Shown: positions 34,464 through 43,072 of the stretch, piece by piece | Layout: every line of letters starts with the position of its first letter | Position numbering within the stretch: the first letter of the stretch is position 1 | Source: Butyricicoccus pullicaecorum | GTDB taxonomy: Bacteria > Bacillota > Clostridia > Oscillospirales > Butyricicoccaceae | Assembly: GCA_018365995.1 (NCBI GenBank) | Contig: JAGZIY010000001.1 | Location: 1 to 64,000, forward strand | Direction: 5' to 3' | Length of the DNA: 64,000 nucleotides | Notes under the pieces: generated by a model | Databases searched by the model: none | Told to the model about the DNA's origin: nothing | What the model saw: only the letters and a program-made list of their open reading frames with translations | Made by a program: the position numbers and the translations under genes

Positions 34464-35180
34464 AAGTTCAGCCAGTATTTTTTTGTCCTGTTTATCCTGT
34501 GGGACAAAGGTTTGATAGAGGTCGGGACGATCCTGCATGGTGCGCCGGATAGACATTTTGCGCCGCCAGCGAGCGATGTTTGCATGATGACCGGATAGAA
34601 GCACCTCGGGCACCTCCTGATTGCGCCAGACAGCCGGGTGGGTATATTGCGGGTATTCCAGAAGCCCGTTCCAGTGGCTTTCCTCCTGAAATGCGGTTTC
34701 ATCCGGCAGGACACCGGGAACCATGCGGCACACCGCGTCGGCAACCGCCATGGCAGGAATTTCACCGCCTGTCAGCACAAAGTCGCCAATCGAGATTTCT
34801 TCGTCTACACAGGTATCAATAAAGCGTTGGTCGATGCCCTCATAATGTCCGCATACAATGATGAAATGCTCACGGGCAAGCAGTTCGCGTGCCTTTTCCT
34901 GATGGAAGGGGGTGCCCTGTGCGCTCATCATGACCGTGTGCACGTGTTTGCCTCCGGTTAGTGCTTCATGGCACAGGTAAAGTGGCTCGGGGAGCATGAC
35001 CATGCCGCGCCCACCGCCATAGGGAGCGTCATCTGCCTTGTGGTGTTTGTCGAGTGCATAGTCACGGATATTGGTGGCTGTGATTTCAATGAGCCCTTTT
35101 GCTTGTGCACGTCCGATGATGCTCTGCTGCATAACACCCGTGATAAGGTCGGGAAACAGCGTCATAATATCGATTTTCAT
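34443..35180 (-). CDS. trmD: tRNA (guanine-N1-)-methyltransferase TrmD
   Basis: 245 residues. MKIDIMTLFP start, YGGGRGMVMLPEPL near 55, VCGHYEGIDQRFID near 107 and SIGDFVLTGGE near 130 form the SPOUT trefoil knot. It methylates G37 of tRNAs next to the anticodon and prevents frameshifting. It overlaps rimM by 4 bases and is the last gene of the operon. Confidence 0.97.
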   Translation of the reverse strand: MKIDIMTLFPDLITGVMQQSIIGRAQAKGLIEITATNIRDYALDKHHKADDAPYGGGRGMVMLPEPLYLCHEALTGGKHVHTVMMSAQGTPFHQEKARELLAREHFIIVCGHYEGIDQRFIDTCVDEEISIGDFVLTGGEIPAMAVADAVCRMVPGVLPDETAFQEESHWNGLLEYPQYTHPAVWRNQEVPEVLLSGHHANIARWRRKMSIRRTMQDRPDLYQTFVPQDKQDKKILAELAAECDL

Positions 35181-35683
35181 TCCAAAAGCCCCTCAATTGT
35201 GCGTACTGTCAGGCGATTCGCTGCAAGATCGACCGAAACTAGAAACGGCTCACATGCAGGAATGAGCGCATCTGCAGCATCTGGGCGGCGAATGACATAC
35301 ATATCATGGGCTGGATTGGTAGTGAGCACCTCTTTGAGCGTGCCGATGATGGTCTGTGTGCGCTCATCATAGACCGTAAGCCCAATCATATCCTGAATAA
35401 AAACAAGATCTTCGGGCAGATCGATGTCATCACGGTCAAGATACAGCACCTGATTGCGCAGAGCCTGAGCATCCTCACAGGTATCTACGCCTGCAAGGTG
35501 CATGATAACGCAGCCCTTGTGTACATAGGACTTCTTAACCTTGACCGGCTTTTCGGGAGAGAGATACAGGGTGTCGAACTCGGTCAGAACATCAGGGGTA
35601 TCACACCATGACTGAACCTTGATATCACCGGTCACGCCATGGGTATTGACGATTTTTCCAGCTTCCAGAAATTGTTTCTTCAT
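35177..35683 (-). CDS. rimM: Ribosome maturation factor RimM
   Basis: 168 residues from the ATG at 35683 (CGGAGG 7 bases upstream). The frame stays open for 50 codons more, but that part is translated repeat sequence and lacks a site. FLEAGKIVNTHGVTGDIKVQSW opens the N-terminal barrel; the C-terminal PRC barrel includes EDLVFIQDMIGLTVYD near 95. It assists 30S head assembly. It overlaps trmD. A 246-bp hairpin-rich repeat separates it from khpA. Confidence 0.94.
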   Translation of the reverse strand: MKKQFLEAGKIVNTHGVTGDIKVQSWCDTPDVLTEFDTLYLSPEKPVKVKKSYVHKGCVIMHLAGVDTCEDAQALRNQVLYLDRDDIDLPEDLVFIQDMIGLTVYDERTQTIIGTLKEVLTTNPAHDMYVIRRPDAADALIPACEPFLVSVDLAANRLTVRTIEGLLE

Positions 35684-35700
35684 TGAAAACCTCCGAGATA

Positions 35701-35946
35701 TTGAGACCTGTCGAAAGGCAGGTCTCAGACTGTCGAAAAAGCATCTCGCGCCTATGGCGCGCATAAAATTTCGTAAAAAGTCATGACATGTGCAGTACTT
35801 TTTACATAGCGCAAAATGCCCGAAATCGCTCATCTATGCGCGGTTTCGGGCATTCTTTGTCCAGAGCACTTTGCGCGGCGGACGCTGACTCGTCGAAAAA
35901 CTGCGGTTTTTCGACAAACTCAAGACCTGTCTTTCGACAGGTCTCT
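35701..35946. repeat. Multi-hairpin repeat element with terminal inverted repeats (MITE-like)
   Basis: About 246 bp bounded by imperfect inverted repeats of about 40 bp (GAGACCTGTCGAAAGGCAGG at the left and its complement-like partner at the right). It contains six hairpins: GAGACCTGTC-GAAA-GGCAGGTCTC (35703-35726), CGCGCC/GGCGCG (35747-35761), GTAAAAAGT/ACTTTTTAC (35773-35805), TGCCCGAAATCGC/GCGGTTTCGGGCA (35817-35852), GTCGAAAAA/TTTTTCGAC (35892-35916) and AGACCTGTC/GACAGGTCT (35932-35945). No protein is encoded. It sits between khpA and rimM inside an otherwise compact operon. Confidence 0.75.
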
Positions 35947-35969
35947 AAGCGTGGCTTCGAGAAGTCTGT

Positions 35970-36200
35970 TTAGTCGCAGATATCCACCGAAACCTTTTTG
36001 TTTTCACGATTGCCTGCCGCTTTCATGAGCGTGCGGATTTCTTTGGCAATACGACCATGACGGCCGATTACGCGTCCCATATCTTCAGGTGCAACATGAA
36101 GTGCATAGGTAACTTCATCGCCCTCAATGGATTCCGTAATGGAAATTGCGTCTGGCTGTGAAACCAGATTTGCCACGATGTAGGTTAAAAGTTCTTTCAT
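35970..36200 (-). CDS. khpA: KH-domain RNA-binding protein KhpA
   Basis: 76 residues from the ATG at 36200; an ATG two codons earlier (36206) lies only 2 bases from GAGG. A single KH domain with the GRHGRIAKEIRTLMKAA (GxxG loop) near 46. KhpA pairs with KhpB/EloR and binds RNA, affecting cell division and length. It sits in its usual place between rpsP and rimM. Confidence 0.93.
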   Translation of the reverse strand: MKELLTYIVANLVSQPDAISITESIEGDEVTYALHVAPEDMGRVIGRHGRIAKEIRTLMKAAGNRENKKVSVDICD

Positions 36201-36219
36201 ATCCATAACCTCACTATCC

Positions 36220-36459
36220 TTAGAGCACGCCTGCCTTCTTCAGAAGACCGCGAACCGTATCGGTCGGCTGTGCACCCTTCTGGATCCAAGCCTGCGCACG
36301 CTCAGCGTCAATCTGAATTGCAGCGTCAGAAGTCATCGGATTGTAAGTGCCGATTTCCTCAATGAAGCGACCGTCACGCGGATAGCGGGAGTCAGCAACA
36401 ACAACACGGTAGAAAGGAGCCTTCTTGGCACCCATTCTGCGAAGTCTGATCTTTACCAT
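36220..36459 (-). CDS. rpsP: 30S ribosomal protein S16
   Basis: 79 residues from the ATG at 36459 (GGAGGTGAAATTC upstream). VKIRLRRMGAKKAPFYRVVVADSR and RDGRFIEEIGTYNP are diagnostic. Located between ffh and khpA as in other Firmicutes. Confidence 0.97.
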   Translation of the reverse strand: MVKIRLRRMGAKKAPFYRVVVADSRYPRDGRFIEEIGTYNPMTSDAAIQIDAERAQAWIQKGAQPTDTVRGLLKKAGVL

Positions 36460-36518
36460 GAATTTCACCTCCTTGAAATCTTTCAAAATCTATTTGTAAA
36501 GTTCATTTACAACCTTAG

Positions 36519-37886
36519 TTAGAATGGAAAGGGAAATCCGCCGCCAAAGCCGGCAAAACCACCCTTACGCTTTTTCTTTTTGGCACGCTTTTGCATGCCT
36601 GCAAGCTGTTTGGTCATCTTTTGCATGGATTCAAACTGCTTGAGCAGCTTGTTGACTTCCTCTATTTTAAGCCCGCAGCCAGCGGCAATGCGCTTTTTGC
36701 GGCTGTAATTGATAATAGAAGGATTTTCCCGCTCCTTGGGGGTCATAGACTGGATAATGGCTTCGGTATGCGCCATTGCCTTGCCGTCCAGCTGTGCTCC
36801 TGCCAAGGCCTTTGCATCTACGCCCGGGATCATGCCCAGCATATCCTCAACGGAACCCATGTTTTTAACCTGTTGGATTTGCTCATAGAAATCTGTCAGA
36901 GTAAGCTTTCCGGCAGACATCTTTTTTGCAACCTCGACCGCCTGCTTTTGGTCAAAGCTTTGCTGTGCTTTTTCAATCAGGGTGAGCACATCACCCATGC
37001 CGAGAATACGGGAAGCCATGCGGTCGGGGTGGAAGGACTCGATATTGTCGAGTTTTTCACCGGTACCAATATATTTGATGGGCTTGCCGGTAACGGCTTT
37101 TACAGAAAGGGCAGCGCCGCCGCGGGCGTCACCGTCCATTTTGCTCATGAGTACACCGTCAATGCCGAGTGTCTCATCAAAGGTTTGTGCAACATTGACT
37201 GCGTCCTGTCCGGTCATCGCATCAACCACCAGCATGATTTCATGTGGCTTTACGGCAGCCCTGATGTTTTTGAGTTCGTCCATCAGCGCTTCATCGATGT
37301 GCAGGCGACCGGCGGTATCCAGAAATACCATGTCAAAGCCGTTTTTCTTTGCGTGGGCAATGCCGGCTTTTGCGATTTCGACCGGATCACCCTGTCCCTG
37401 CTCGAACACCGGAATGTCAAGCTGCTTGCCGACGACCTTGAGCTGTTCGATTGCAGCAGGGCGGTAAACGTCACAGGCAACGAGCAGCGGACGGCGCTGC
37501 TGCTGTTTTTTGAACATGCCTGCAAGCTTTGCACAGTTTGTCGTTTTACCGGCACCTTGCAGACCGACCATCATAATGGTGGTGGGGGGATTGGGAGCAA
37601 TGGTAATGCGGGCACCCTGACCGCCAAGCAGCTTAACAAGCTCTTCGTTTACAATTTTGATGACTTGCTGCGCAGGGGATAGGCTTTCCAGAATTTCAGC
37701 ATCGGTCGCCTGTTCGGTCACAGCCTTGATAAAATCCTTTGTAACTTTGAAGTTTACATCGGCCTCAAGCAAAGCAAGCCGAATTTCGCGCATGGCTTCC
37801 TTGACATCGGCTTCGGTCAGACGAGTCTGTCCACGCAGCTTCTTAAAGGCGGATGAAATTTTTTCGGTTAAGCCTTCAAATGCCAT
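36519..37886 (-). CDS. ffh: Signal recognition particle protein Ffh
   Basis: 455 residues: N domain (1-90), GTPase G domain with GLQGAGKTTNCAKLAG near 107, DTAGR near 191, SKMDGDARGG near 248, and a Met-rich M domain (about 300-440) that holds 4.5S RNA and signal peptides. The tail is basic then Gly/Phe-rich (GFAGFGGGFPFPF). It targets membrane and secreted proteins with FtsY. Follows ylxM by 31 bases. Confidence 0.97.
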   Translation of the reverse strand: MAFEGLTEKISSAFKKLRGQTRLTEADVKEAMREIRLALLEADVNFKVTKDFIKAVTEQATDAEILESLSPAQQVIKIVNEELVKLLGGQGARITIAPNPPTTIMMVGLQGAGKTTNCAKLAGMFKKQQQRRPLLVACDVYRPAAIEQLKVVGKQLDIPVFEQGQGDPVEIAKAGIAHAKKNGFDMVFLDTAGRLHIDEALMDELKNIRAAVKPHEIMLVVDAMTGQDAVNVAQTFDETLGIDGVLMSKMDGDARGGAALSVKAVTGKPIKYIGTGEKLDNIESFHPDRMASRILGMGDVLTLIEKAQQSFDQKQAVEVAKKMSAGKLTLTDFYEQIQQVKNMGSVEDMLGMIPGVDAKALAGAQLDGKAMAHTEAIIQSMTPKERENPSIINYSRKKRIAAGCGLKIEEVNKLLKQFESMQKMTKQLAGMQKRAKKKKRKGGFAGFGGGFPFPF

Positions 37887-37917
37887 AATAGCCTCCGTCG
37901 TGTTTCAGAATATAAAA

Positions 37918-38283
37918 TCAACCGGTAATTGCGTGAATATGCTCGGACATACGTGCCAAAATTTTGGAAATCTCAGCATTCTGCATGTAATTGGCATTGA
38001 TGCGGGAAAGCATCTTGACTTCACTGGCAAGCGCGTCTATGTGCTGATCCATCTTGCCATACCGAGAAACCAGATGCAGCTTTTCTTCCAAATCGGTCAG
38101 CGTATGTTCGGCGCGGACGATTGCATCGCGTACACCCTGACGGGTGATTCCGGCATGCTCGGCGATTTCAGAGAGGGAAAGATCCTCATTATAATAGAGG
38201 TCAAAAAACTCTCGCTGCTTATCAGTCAGCATTTCGCCGTAGAAGTCAAATAGGAGACACAACATAAATGGATCGGTTTTCAT
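37918..38283 (-). CDS. ylxM: YlxM family HTH protein, SRP-associated
   Basis: 121 residues, UPF0122/YlxM. FDFYGEMLTDKQREFFDLYY near 12 and the helix-turn-helix EIAEHAGITRQGVRDAI near 39 are typical; the rest is helical. It is encoded just upstream of ffh in most Firmicutes and stimulates or regulates the SRP pathway. First gene of the operon, with a good ribosome binding site (AGGAGG) and promoter. Confidence 0.94.
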   Translation of the reverse strand: MKTDPFMLCLLFDFYGEMLTDKQREFFDLYYNEDLSLSEIAEHAGITRQGVRDAIVRAEHTLTDLEEKLHLVSRYGKMDQHIDALASEVKMLSRINANYMQNAEISKILARMSEHIHAITG

Positions 38284-38336
38284 AACGAGCCTCCTTACTG
38301 TGTAAAGCAGAACACTTTACAACTGCAACGATAATT

Positions 38337-38365
38337 ATATTACACGAAGCCCGCGTGTCTGTCAA
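38337..38365 (-). promoter_or_regulatory. SigA-type promoter of the ylxM-ffh-rpsP-khpA-rimM-trmD operon
   Basis: Minus strand TTGACA (38365-38360), 17-base spacer, TAATAT (38342-38337). The leader contains a GTAAAG/CTTTAC inverted repeat at 38302-38320. Confidence 0.8.
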
Positions 38366-38416
38366 GAGGAACTGTAAATTTTTTTACGGTTTTCATAAAG
38401 TTTGTATTCTGTGTGC

Positions 38417-38445
38417 TGGACTTTATAGGATATCCGCGATATACT
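38417..38445 (+). promoter_or_regulatory. SigA-type promoter of the M16 peptidase operon
   Basis: TGGACT (38417-38422), 17-base spacer, TATACT (38440-38445). Confidence 0.65.
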
Positions 38446-38489
38446 AAAACTGGTTTCTTGGATTTCAATATAGGAAGAAAGGATATTTT

Positions 38490-39761
38490 ATGCAAAAATT
38501 TACACAGCAGTCGCTTGGTGAGGGCATACAGCTGACCTGCATCACAACAGATCAGTTCAAAACGGCTGCATTCAGCGCAGCTTTTGTGCTCCCGCTCGCG
38601 AAAGAAAATGCAGCAGCGGCGATTTTACCATATCTGCTCTATTGTGGAACCGAACGATATCCGAACCTGTCCGCCTTGGGGCAGGCGCTCGATGGTCTGT
38701 ATGGTGCACGCATTGAGCCCTATGTGCGCAAATCCGGCGAGAGCCTTGTGATTGGTTTTCTGGCAGACAGCATTGATGCGTGCTGTGTGCCCGATGGAGA
38801 CAGCCTGACGGAGCAGGTTGCGCTGCTGCTTGCCGAACTGCTTTGCCGTCCGGCGCTGGAACAGGGGCGGTTTGCTGAGGCTGCGTTTGTGAGTGAACGG
38901 GCAAATCTCAGAGACCGCATTGCGGCACTCAAAAACAATCCGCGCGGCTATGCGGTGCGCCGTGCACAGGAAATCATGTGCGACGGAGAGCCGTTTGGCG
39001 CGTGCGAATATGGTACGGAGCAGGGGGCACAGAACCTGACGATGCAGGCTGTGTGGCAAACCTATCAGGAAATTTTGCGGACGGCACGCGTCGAATTGTT
39101 TTATTGCGGCACAGCGCAGGCAGCGCTCGTGGCAGACGCATATCAGCAGGGGCTTAAACTGCCCGATGGTGCCATGCGTTATTGCCCGCAGGTGGATGCT
39201 TGCCGAATCAACCGCGCCCCGCGTACCGTAACAGAGGAAATGCAGGTCGGACAGGGCAAGCTGACCCTTGGACTGCGCACGGGGCTTACAGGAGCGGAGG
39301 AACAGTATCCGGCACTGATGCTGTTTGCGGCAGTTCTGGGCGGCTACACCGGATCGCGTCTGTTCTGCCATGTGCGTGAAAAGCGATCTCTATGTTATTA
39401 TGCCACTGCTTCGATTGACAAACTAAAGGGAATCATGATGATCGCCTCGGGCATTGAAAATGAAAAGTATCAGGAAGCATTGTCTGAGATTTTGTGGCAG
39501 ATAGAGGATCTGCACAGCGGCGGTCTGACACAGGAGGAACTGGACAATGCGCGCCGGACGGTCATCAACAACGTGCGTTCCATGCAGGACAGCCCGCTGT
39601 CTCTTGAGTATTATTGGCAGAGACAGTCGATTGCGGGCTGTACCCAGACACCAGAGGAACTGATTGCGTGCCTTTCGCGTGTGGAGCGAGGGCAGGTCAT
39701 GACTGTCGGACGCCATATTAGTCTGGATCTCATCTATTTTATAAAGGGGGTGGGTGTATGA
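38490..39761 (+). CDS. M16 family peptidase homologue, catalytically incomplete (YmfF-like)
   Basis: 423 residues. The M16 fold is recognisable (LYGARIEPYVRKSGESLVIGF near 68; VREKRSLCYYATASIDKLKG near 292 in the C-terminal half), but the zinc HxxEH motif is absent: the equivalent stretch reads LPYLLYCGTERYP near 47. In M16 pairs the inactive subunit contributes the R/Y substrate-binding pair, seen here as REKRSLCYY. It overlaps the next, active subunit by 4 bases, so they should form a heterodimer. Confidence 0.9.
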   Translation: MQKFTQQSLGEGIQLTCITTDQFKTAAFSAAFVLPLAKENAAAAILPYLLYCGTERYPNLSALGQALDGLYGARIEPYVRKSGESLVIGFLADSIDACCVPDGDSLTEQVALLLAELLCRPALEQGRFAEAAFVSERANLRDRIAALKNNPRGYAVRRAQEIMCDGEPFGACEYGTEQGAQNLTMQAVWQTYQEILRTARVELFYCGTAQAALVADAYQQGLKLPDGAMRYCPQVDACRINRAPRTVTEEMQVGQGKLTLGLRTGLTGAEEQYPALMLFAAVLGGYTGSRLFCHVREKRSLCYYATASIDKLKGIMMIASGIENEKYQEALSEILWQIEDLHSGGLTQEELDNARRTVINNVRSMQDSPLSLEYYWQRQSIAGCTQTPEELIACLSRVERGQVMTVGRHISLDLIYFIKGVGV

Positions 39762-41029
39762 GACAGCGCTTTGAAGCCTTGGATATGGAGATGGAGCATA
39801 CCGTTCTGGAAAATGGACTGCACATATATTATATTCCCAAGCAGGGGTTCTCTAAAACCTTTGCGATGCTGGCAACCAATTTTGGCGCGGTTGACCGCAC
39901 CTTTACCATGGACGGGGTGACCTACGACACACCGGCGGGCGTCGCACATTTTCTGGAGCATAAGATGTTTGAGGACGCAGACGGCAATGCACTGCAAAAG
40001 TTTGGGCAGACCGGCGCCTCTCCGAACGCCTTTACAAGCTATGCCATGACCGCCTACTATTTTTCTTGTACCGACGCATTTGAAAAGAATTTAGATATTT
40101 TATTCCGGTTTGTGTTTACTCCTTACTTTACAGAGGAAAATGTGCAAAAAGAAAAGGGAATCATTGCCCAGGAAATCAATATGATGGAGGATACTCCAAG
40201 CTGGAAAACCTATGTGGGTGTTTTTGAGGGTATGTATCATGTACATCCGGTCAACACCTCGATTGCGGGCAGTGTACAGAGCATTGCGGAAATCACACCA
40301 GAAATTTTGTTTCTGTGTCATAAGGCATTTTACAGCCCGACGAATATGAGTCTTGTTGTGAGCGGCAATGCCGATTTTGACCGCATTGTACAAATCGCAA
40401 GAGACTTGTCCCCAAAGGCTGCGGCAAAGGTTGCAGCAAGACACTATGGAGAAAGGCAGGAGACGGTGGCAGCGGCAGAGGTTACGCATCATATGGCTGT
40501 CTCCCGACCGAGTTTTATGCTGGGCATCAAAGACGTGCCGCTTGCACAGGGGGAAAGCCGCGTGCGCCGTCAGATGGTTGGTGAACTGGCAGCGCGGATT
40601 TTATGCGGCAATACTGCCCCTCTCTTTGTATCGCTGTATCAGGATCGTCTGGTCACGCGCGGCTTTGAGAGCAGCTATGCCCTGCTGCCGGACGCGGCAG
40701 CGGCTCTGATGGGCGGCGAGAGCAAAGACCCCTATGCAGTGCGTGACCGCGTGGCAGAGCAGGTGCGACTATATGCCGCGCATGGAATCGAGGACGCGCT
40801 GTTTGACCGCATGAAAAAGGCATGCTATGGGCTGAATGTCCGTGTTCTGGATCAGCCAGATGAGCTTTGCCGCGCACAGGCGGAAAGCAGCTTTGCAAAT
40901 GAATGTTGTTTGAATTTTGCGCAGCTGTATGATACCATCACCAAGCAGGAGGTACAGCAGATGTTTGTGCGCTGGGCGCAGCCCGACCGCATGACCCTAT
41001 CGGTTGTATTGCCTGCTGAAACAAAGTAA
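39758..41029 (+). CDS. M16 family zinc peptidase (YmfH-like), active subunit
   Basis: 423 residues. GVAHFLEHKMF near 63 gives the zinc HxxEH motif, and EKGIIAQEINMMED near 131 supplies the third zinc ligand Glu. It should be a cytoplasmic metallopeptidase acting on peptides. The start overlaps the partner's stop (ATGA). In Bacillus the ymfF-ymfH pair lies in a similar arrangement. Confidence 0.93.
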   Translation: MRQRFEALDMEMEHTVLENGLHIYYIPKQGFSKTFAMLATNFGAVDRTFTMDGVTYDTPAGVAHFLEHKMFEDADGNALQKFGQTGASPNAFTSYAMTAYYFSCTDAFEKNLDILFRFVFTPYFTEENVQKEKGIIAQEINMMEDTPSWKTYVGVFEGMYHVHPVNTSIAGSVQSIAEITPEILFLCHKAFYSPTNMSLVVSGNADFDRIVQIARDLSPKAAAKVAARHYGERQETVAAAEVTHHMAVSRPSFMLGIKDVPLAQGESRVRRQMVGELAARILCGNTAPLFVSLYQDRLVTRGFESSYALLPDAAAALMGGESKDPYAVRDRVAEQVRLYAAHGIEDALFDRMKKACYGLNVRVLDQPDELCRAQAESSFANECCLNFAQLYDTITKQEVQQMFVRWAQPDRMTLSVVLPAETK

Positions 41030-41043
41030 AGAAAGGCGGAAGC

Positions 41044-41904
41044 ATGGAAAATGTAATTGGATTTCCGGCACTGGGACTTTCTGTCACAGTCAACCGTGTA
41101 GCATTTTCATTATTTGGAAAAGATATTTACTGGTATGGCATTATTATCGCATTTGGATTTGCCTTGGCACTCCTCTATTGCAACAAGCGCATTTCGGATT
41201 TTGGCTTTACCAGTGACTTGCTGTTTGATGCTGTGCTGCTTGCCTTGCCCGCTGCAATTGTATGTGCCCGCTTGTATTATGTTGTGTGGGAGTGGGATTA
41301 TTACAGTCAGAATCCGAGCGAGATTATTGCGATATGGAATGGAGGCATCGCAATCTATGGCGGTGTCATAGGGGCGCTGCTTGCAGTCGGATTCTATGGA
41401 CGGCATAAAAAAATCAGTATTCCGGGCACCTTTGATGTGGCAGCGCTTGGACTGCTGATTGGACAGTGCATTGGACGATGGGGCAATTTTGTCAACGGTG
41501 AGGCACATGGTACAGTGACAGACCGTATTCTGGGCATGACAGTCAATGGAGAGGGACCATTCCACCCGACATTCTTATATGAATCGCTGTGGAATTTGGT
41601 CGGATTTTTCATTTTGCATATCCTGTCTAAAAAGTGTTATCGCTTCCGCGGACAGATTTTTTTATCTTATCTCATTTGGTATGGCGCAGGACGTGCGTGG
41701 ATTGAGGGACTTCGAACGGACAGCCTGTATATTGGAGCAACAGGGATCCGCGTTTCACAGCTGGTTGCGGTTATTTCCTGTATCGTGGGTATCGTACTCA
41801 TGGCAATATGCCTGAAAAAACAGGTAAAGACATTGACACAGCTTTGGAATCCGCATGCAGATCCCCGAGCAATTCGACAAGAAACAAAGGAGACACAAGC
41901 ATGA
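41044..41904 (+). CDS. lgt: Prolipoprotein diacylglyceryl transferase
   Basis: 286 residues, about seven membrane helices. Lgt signature GRWGNFVNGEAHG near 142 with the key Arg and Asn, Tyr/Arg in YGGVIGALLAVGFYGR near 100, and HPTFLYESLWNL near 177. It transfers diacylglycerol from phosphatidylglycerol to the lipobox Cys of lipoproteins. It should modify the lipoprotein encoded at 61086-61469. The stop overlaps folD by 4 bases. Confidence 0.96.
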   Translation: MENVIGFPALGLSVTVNRVAFSLFGKDIYWYGIIIAFGFALALLYCNKRISDFGFTSDLLFDAVLLALPAAIVCARLYYVVWEWDYYSQNPSEIIAIWNGGIAIYGGVIGALLAVGFYGRHKKISIPGTFDVAALGLLIGQCIGRWGNFVNGEAHGTVTDRILGMTVNGEGPFHPTFLYESLWNLVGFFILHILSKKCYRFRGQIFLSYLIWYGAGRAWIEGLRTDSLYIGATGIRVSQLVAVISCIVGIVLMAICLKKQVKTLTQLWNPHADPRAIRQETKETQA

Positions 41905-42749
41905 GTGCAGTTTTAATGGACGGAAAGGCACTGTCCGCTAAGGTAAGAGGACAGATTTTGGAGCAGACCCGTAAGCTTACGGAAAATGGCGTGCGACCGG
42001 GTTTGGCGGTGATTCTGGTAGGAGAAGATCCAGCAAGTCAGGTGTATGTGCGCAATAAGGAAAAGGCATGTGCGGAATGTGGTTTTTACAGCGAAAAATA
42101 TGTACTGCCGGCAGAGACGAGAGAGGATGAACTGCTGGGGCTGATTGAGGAACTAAACCAAAATCCGCGGATTCATGGAATCTTGTGTCAGCTTCCGCTG
42201 CCGAAGCATATTCAGGAGGAGACGGTGATTGCTGCAATTGACGCACGAAAAGATGTCGATGCATTCCATTCGTCCAATGTTGGTAAAATCATGATTGGTA
42301 ATTTTGATTTTCTGCCCTGTACGCCGGCAGGGGTGATGGAACTTTTGGACGCCTATGGAATCGACCCAAGCGGCAAGCGCTGTGTTGTGATTGGACGCTC
42401 TAATATTGTTGGCAAGCCTATGAGTATGCTTTTGCTGCACCGAAACGGTACCGTGACCATCTGTCACAGCAAGACAGAGCAGCTTGCAGAGATTTGCCGC
42501 GAAGCAGATATTTTGGTTGCCGCTGTAGGGCGTGCTGGTTTTGTAACGCGGGATATGGTGAAGTCGGGGGCGGTTGTCATCGACGTTGGTATGAACCGTG
42601 TAGATGGCAAGCTATGTGGTGACGTTGCGCCGGATGTCACCGAAGTGGCAGGCTATATGACCCCTGTGCCGGGTGGTGTTGGGCCAATGACCATTACGAT
42701 GCTGATGAAAAATACGCTCAAGGCAGCGCAGCTTTCTCTTCAGAAGTGA
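41901..42749 (+). CDS. folD: Methylenetetrahydrofolate dehydrogenase / methenyl-THF cyclohydrolase
   Basis: 282 residues from the ATG at 41901, AAAGGAGA 9 bases before it; it overlaps lgt (ATGA). YVRNKEKACAECG near 50 with the catalytic Lys, GRSNIVGKPM near 166 for NADP, and PVPGGVGPMTI near 260 are conserved. It interconverts methylene-, methenyl- and formyl-THF in the cytoplasm. Confidence 0.97.
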   Translation: MSAVLMDGKALSAKVRGQILEQTRKLTENGVRPGLAVILVGEDPASQVYVRNKEKACAECGFYSEKYVLPAETREDELLGLIEELNQNPRIHGILCQLPLPKHIQEETVIAAIDARKDVDAFHSSNVGKIMIGNFDFLPCTPAGVMELLDAYGIDPSGKRCVVIGRSNIVGKPMSMLLLHRNGTVTICHSKTEQLAEICREADILVAAVGRAGFVTRDMVKSGAVVIDVGMNRVDGKLCGDVAPDVTEVAGYMTPVPGGVGPMTITMLMKNTLKAAQLSLQK

Positions 42750-43072
42750 GGGTTGCTGCATAGAGTGAATCTGTACGCTTTTAGAGGCTGTCGCTGTTTA
42801 CAGGCGGCAGCCTGTTTTATGGGTACCGAAAAGATACCAGAAGCTGAACTGGGAATCTGTCGAAAGACATAAATAGTTTATCACAAAGCAAAGAACAGCA
42901 GAGATATAACAAAGACCATTTTGTAAAAAGAGCATAGAACATTGAAATACAGATATGTGAATGAAGCAGAAAACGATTGTATGGAAGATAAGGACAGCTG
43001 CGTAACTGCAAAGGGAAAACGGAAATTGCAAAGCGAAATGCCAATCAAATGGTAAAAGAACGGAGCGTATTT
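42750..43072 (+). other. Intergenic region before the GNAT gene
   Basis: The first part carries the folD terminator. From about 42830 the sequence is AT-rich; a stop-to-stop plus-strand frame of about 35 codons (about 42945-43052) ends just before the GNAT gene and lacks a start and binding site. I see no gene and no strong promoter; it may be the 3' remnant of a lost neighbour. Confidence 0.4.
42785..42818 (+). terminator. Intrinsic terminator after folD
   Basis: AGGCTG...CGC pairs with GGCG...CAGCCT (two internal mismatches), followed by GTTTTA. Confidence 0.65.

Noticed and set aside
35684..35833. N-terminal extension of RimM by 50 residues
   Set aside because: The added residues are translated from the hairpin repeat, and AGG-rich binding site and family length both favour the ATG at 35683.
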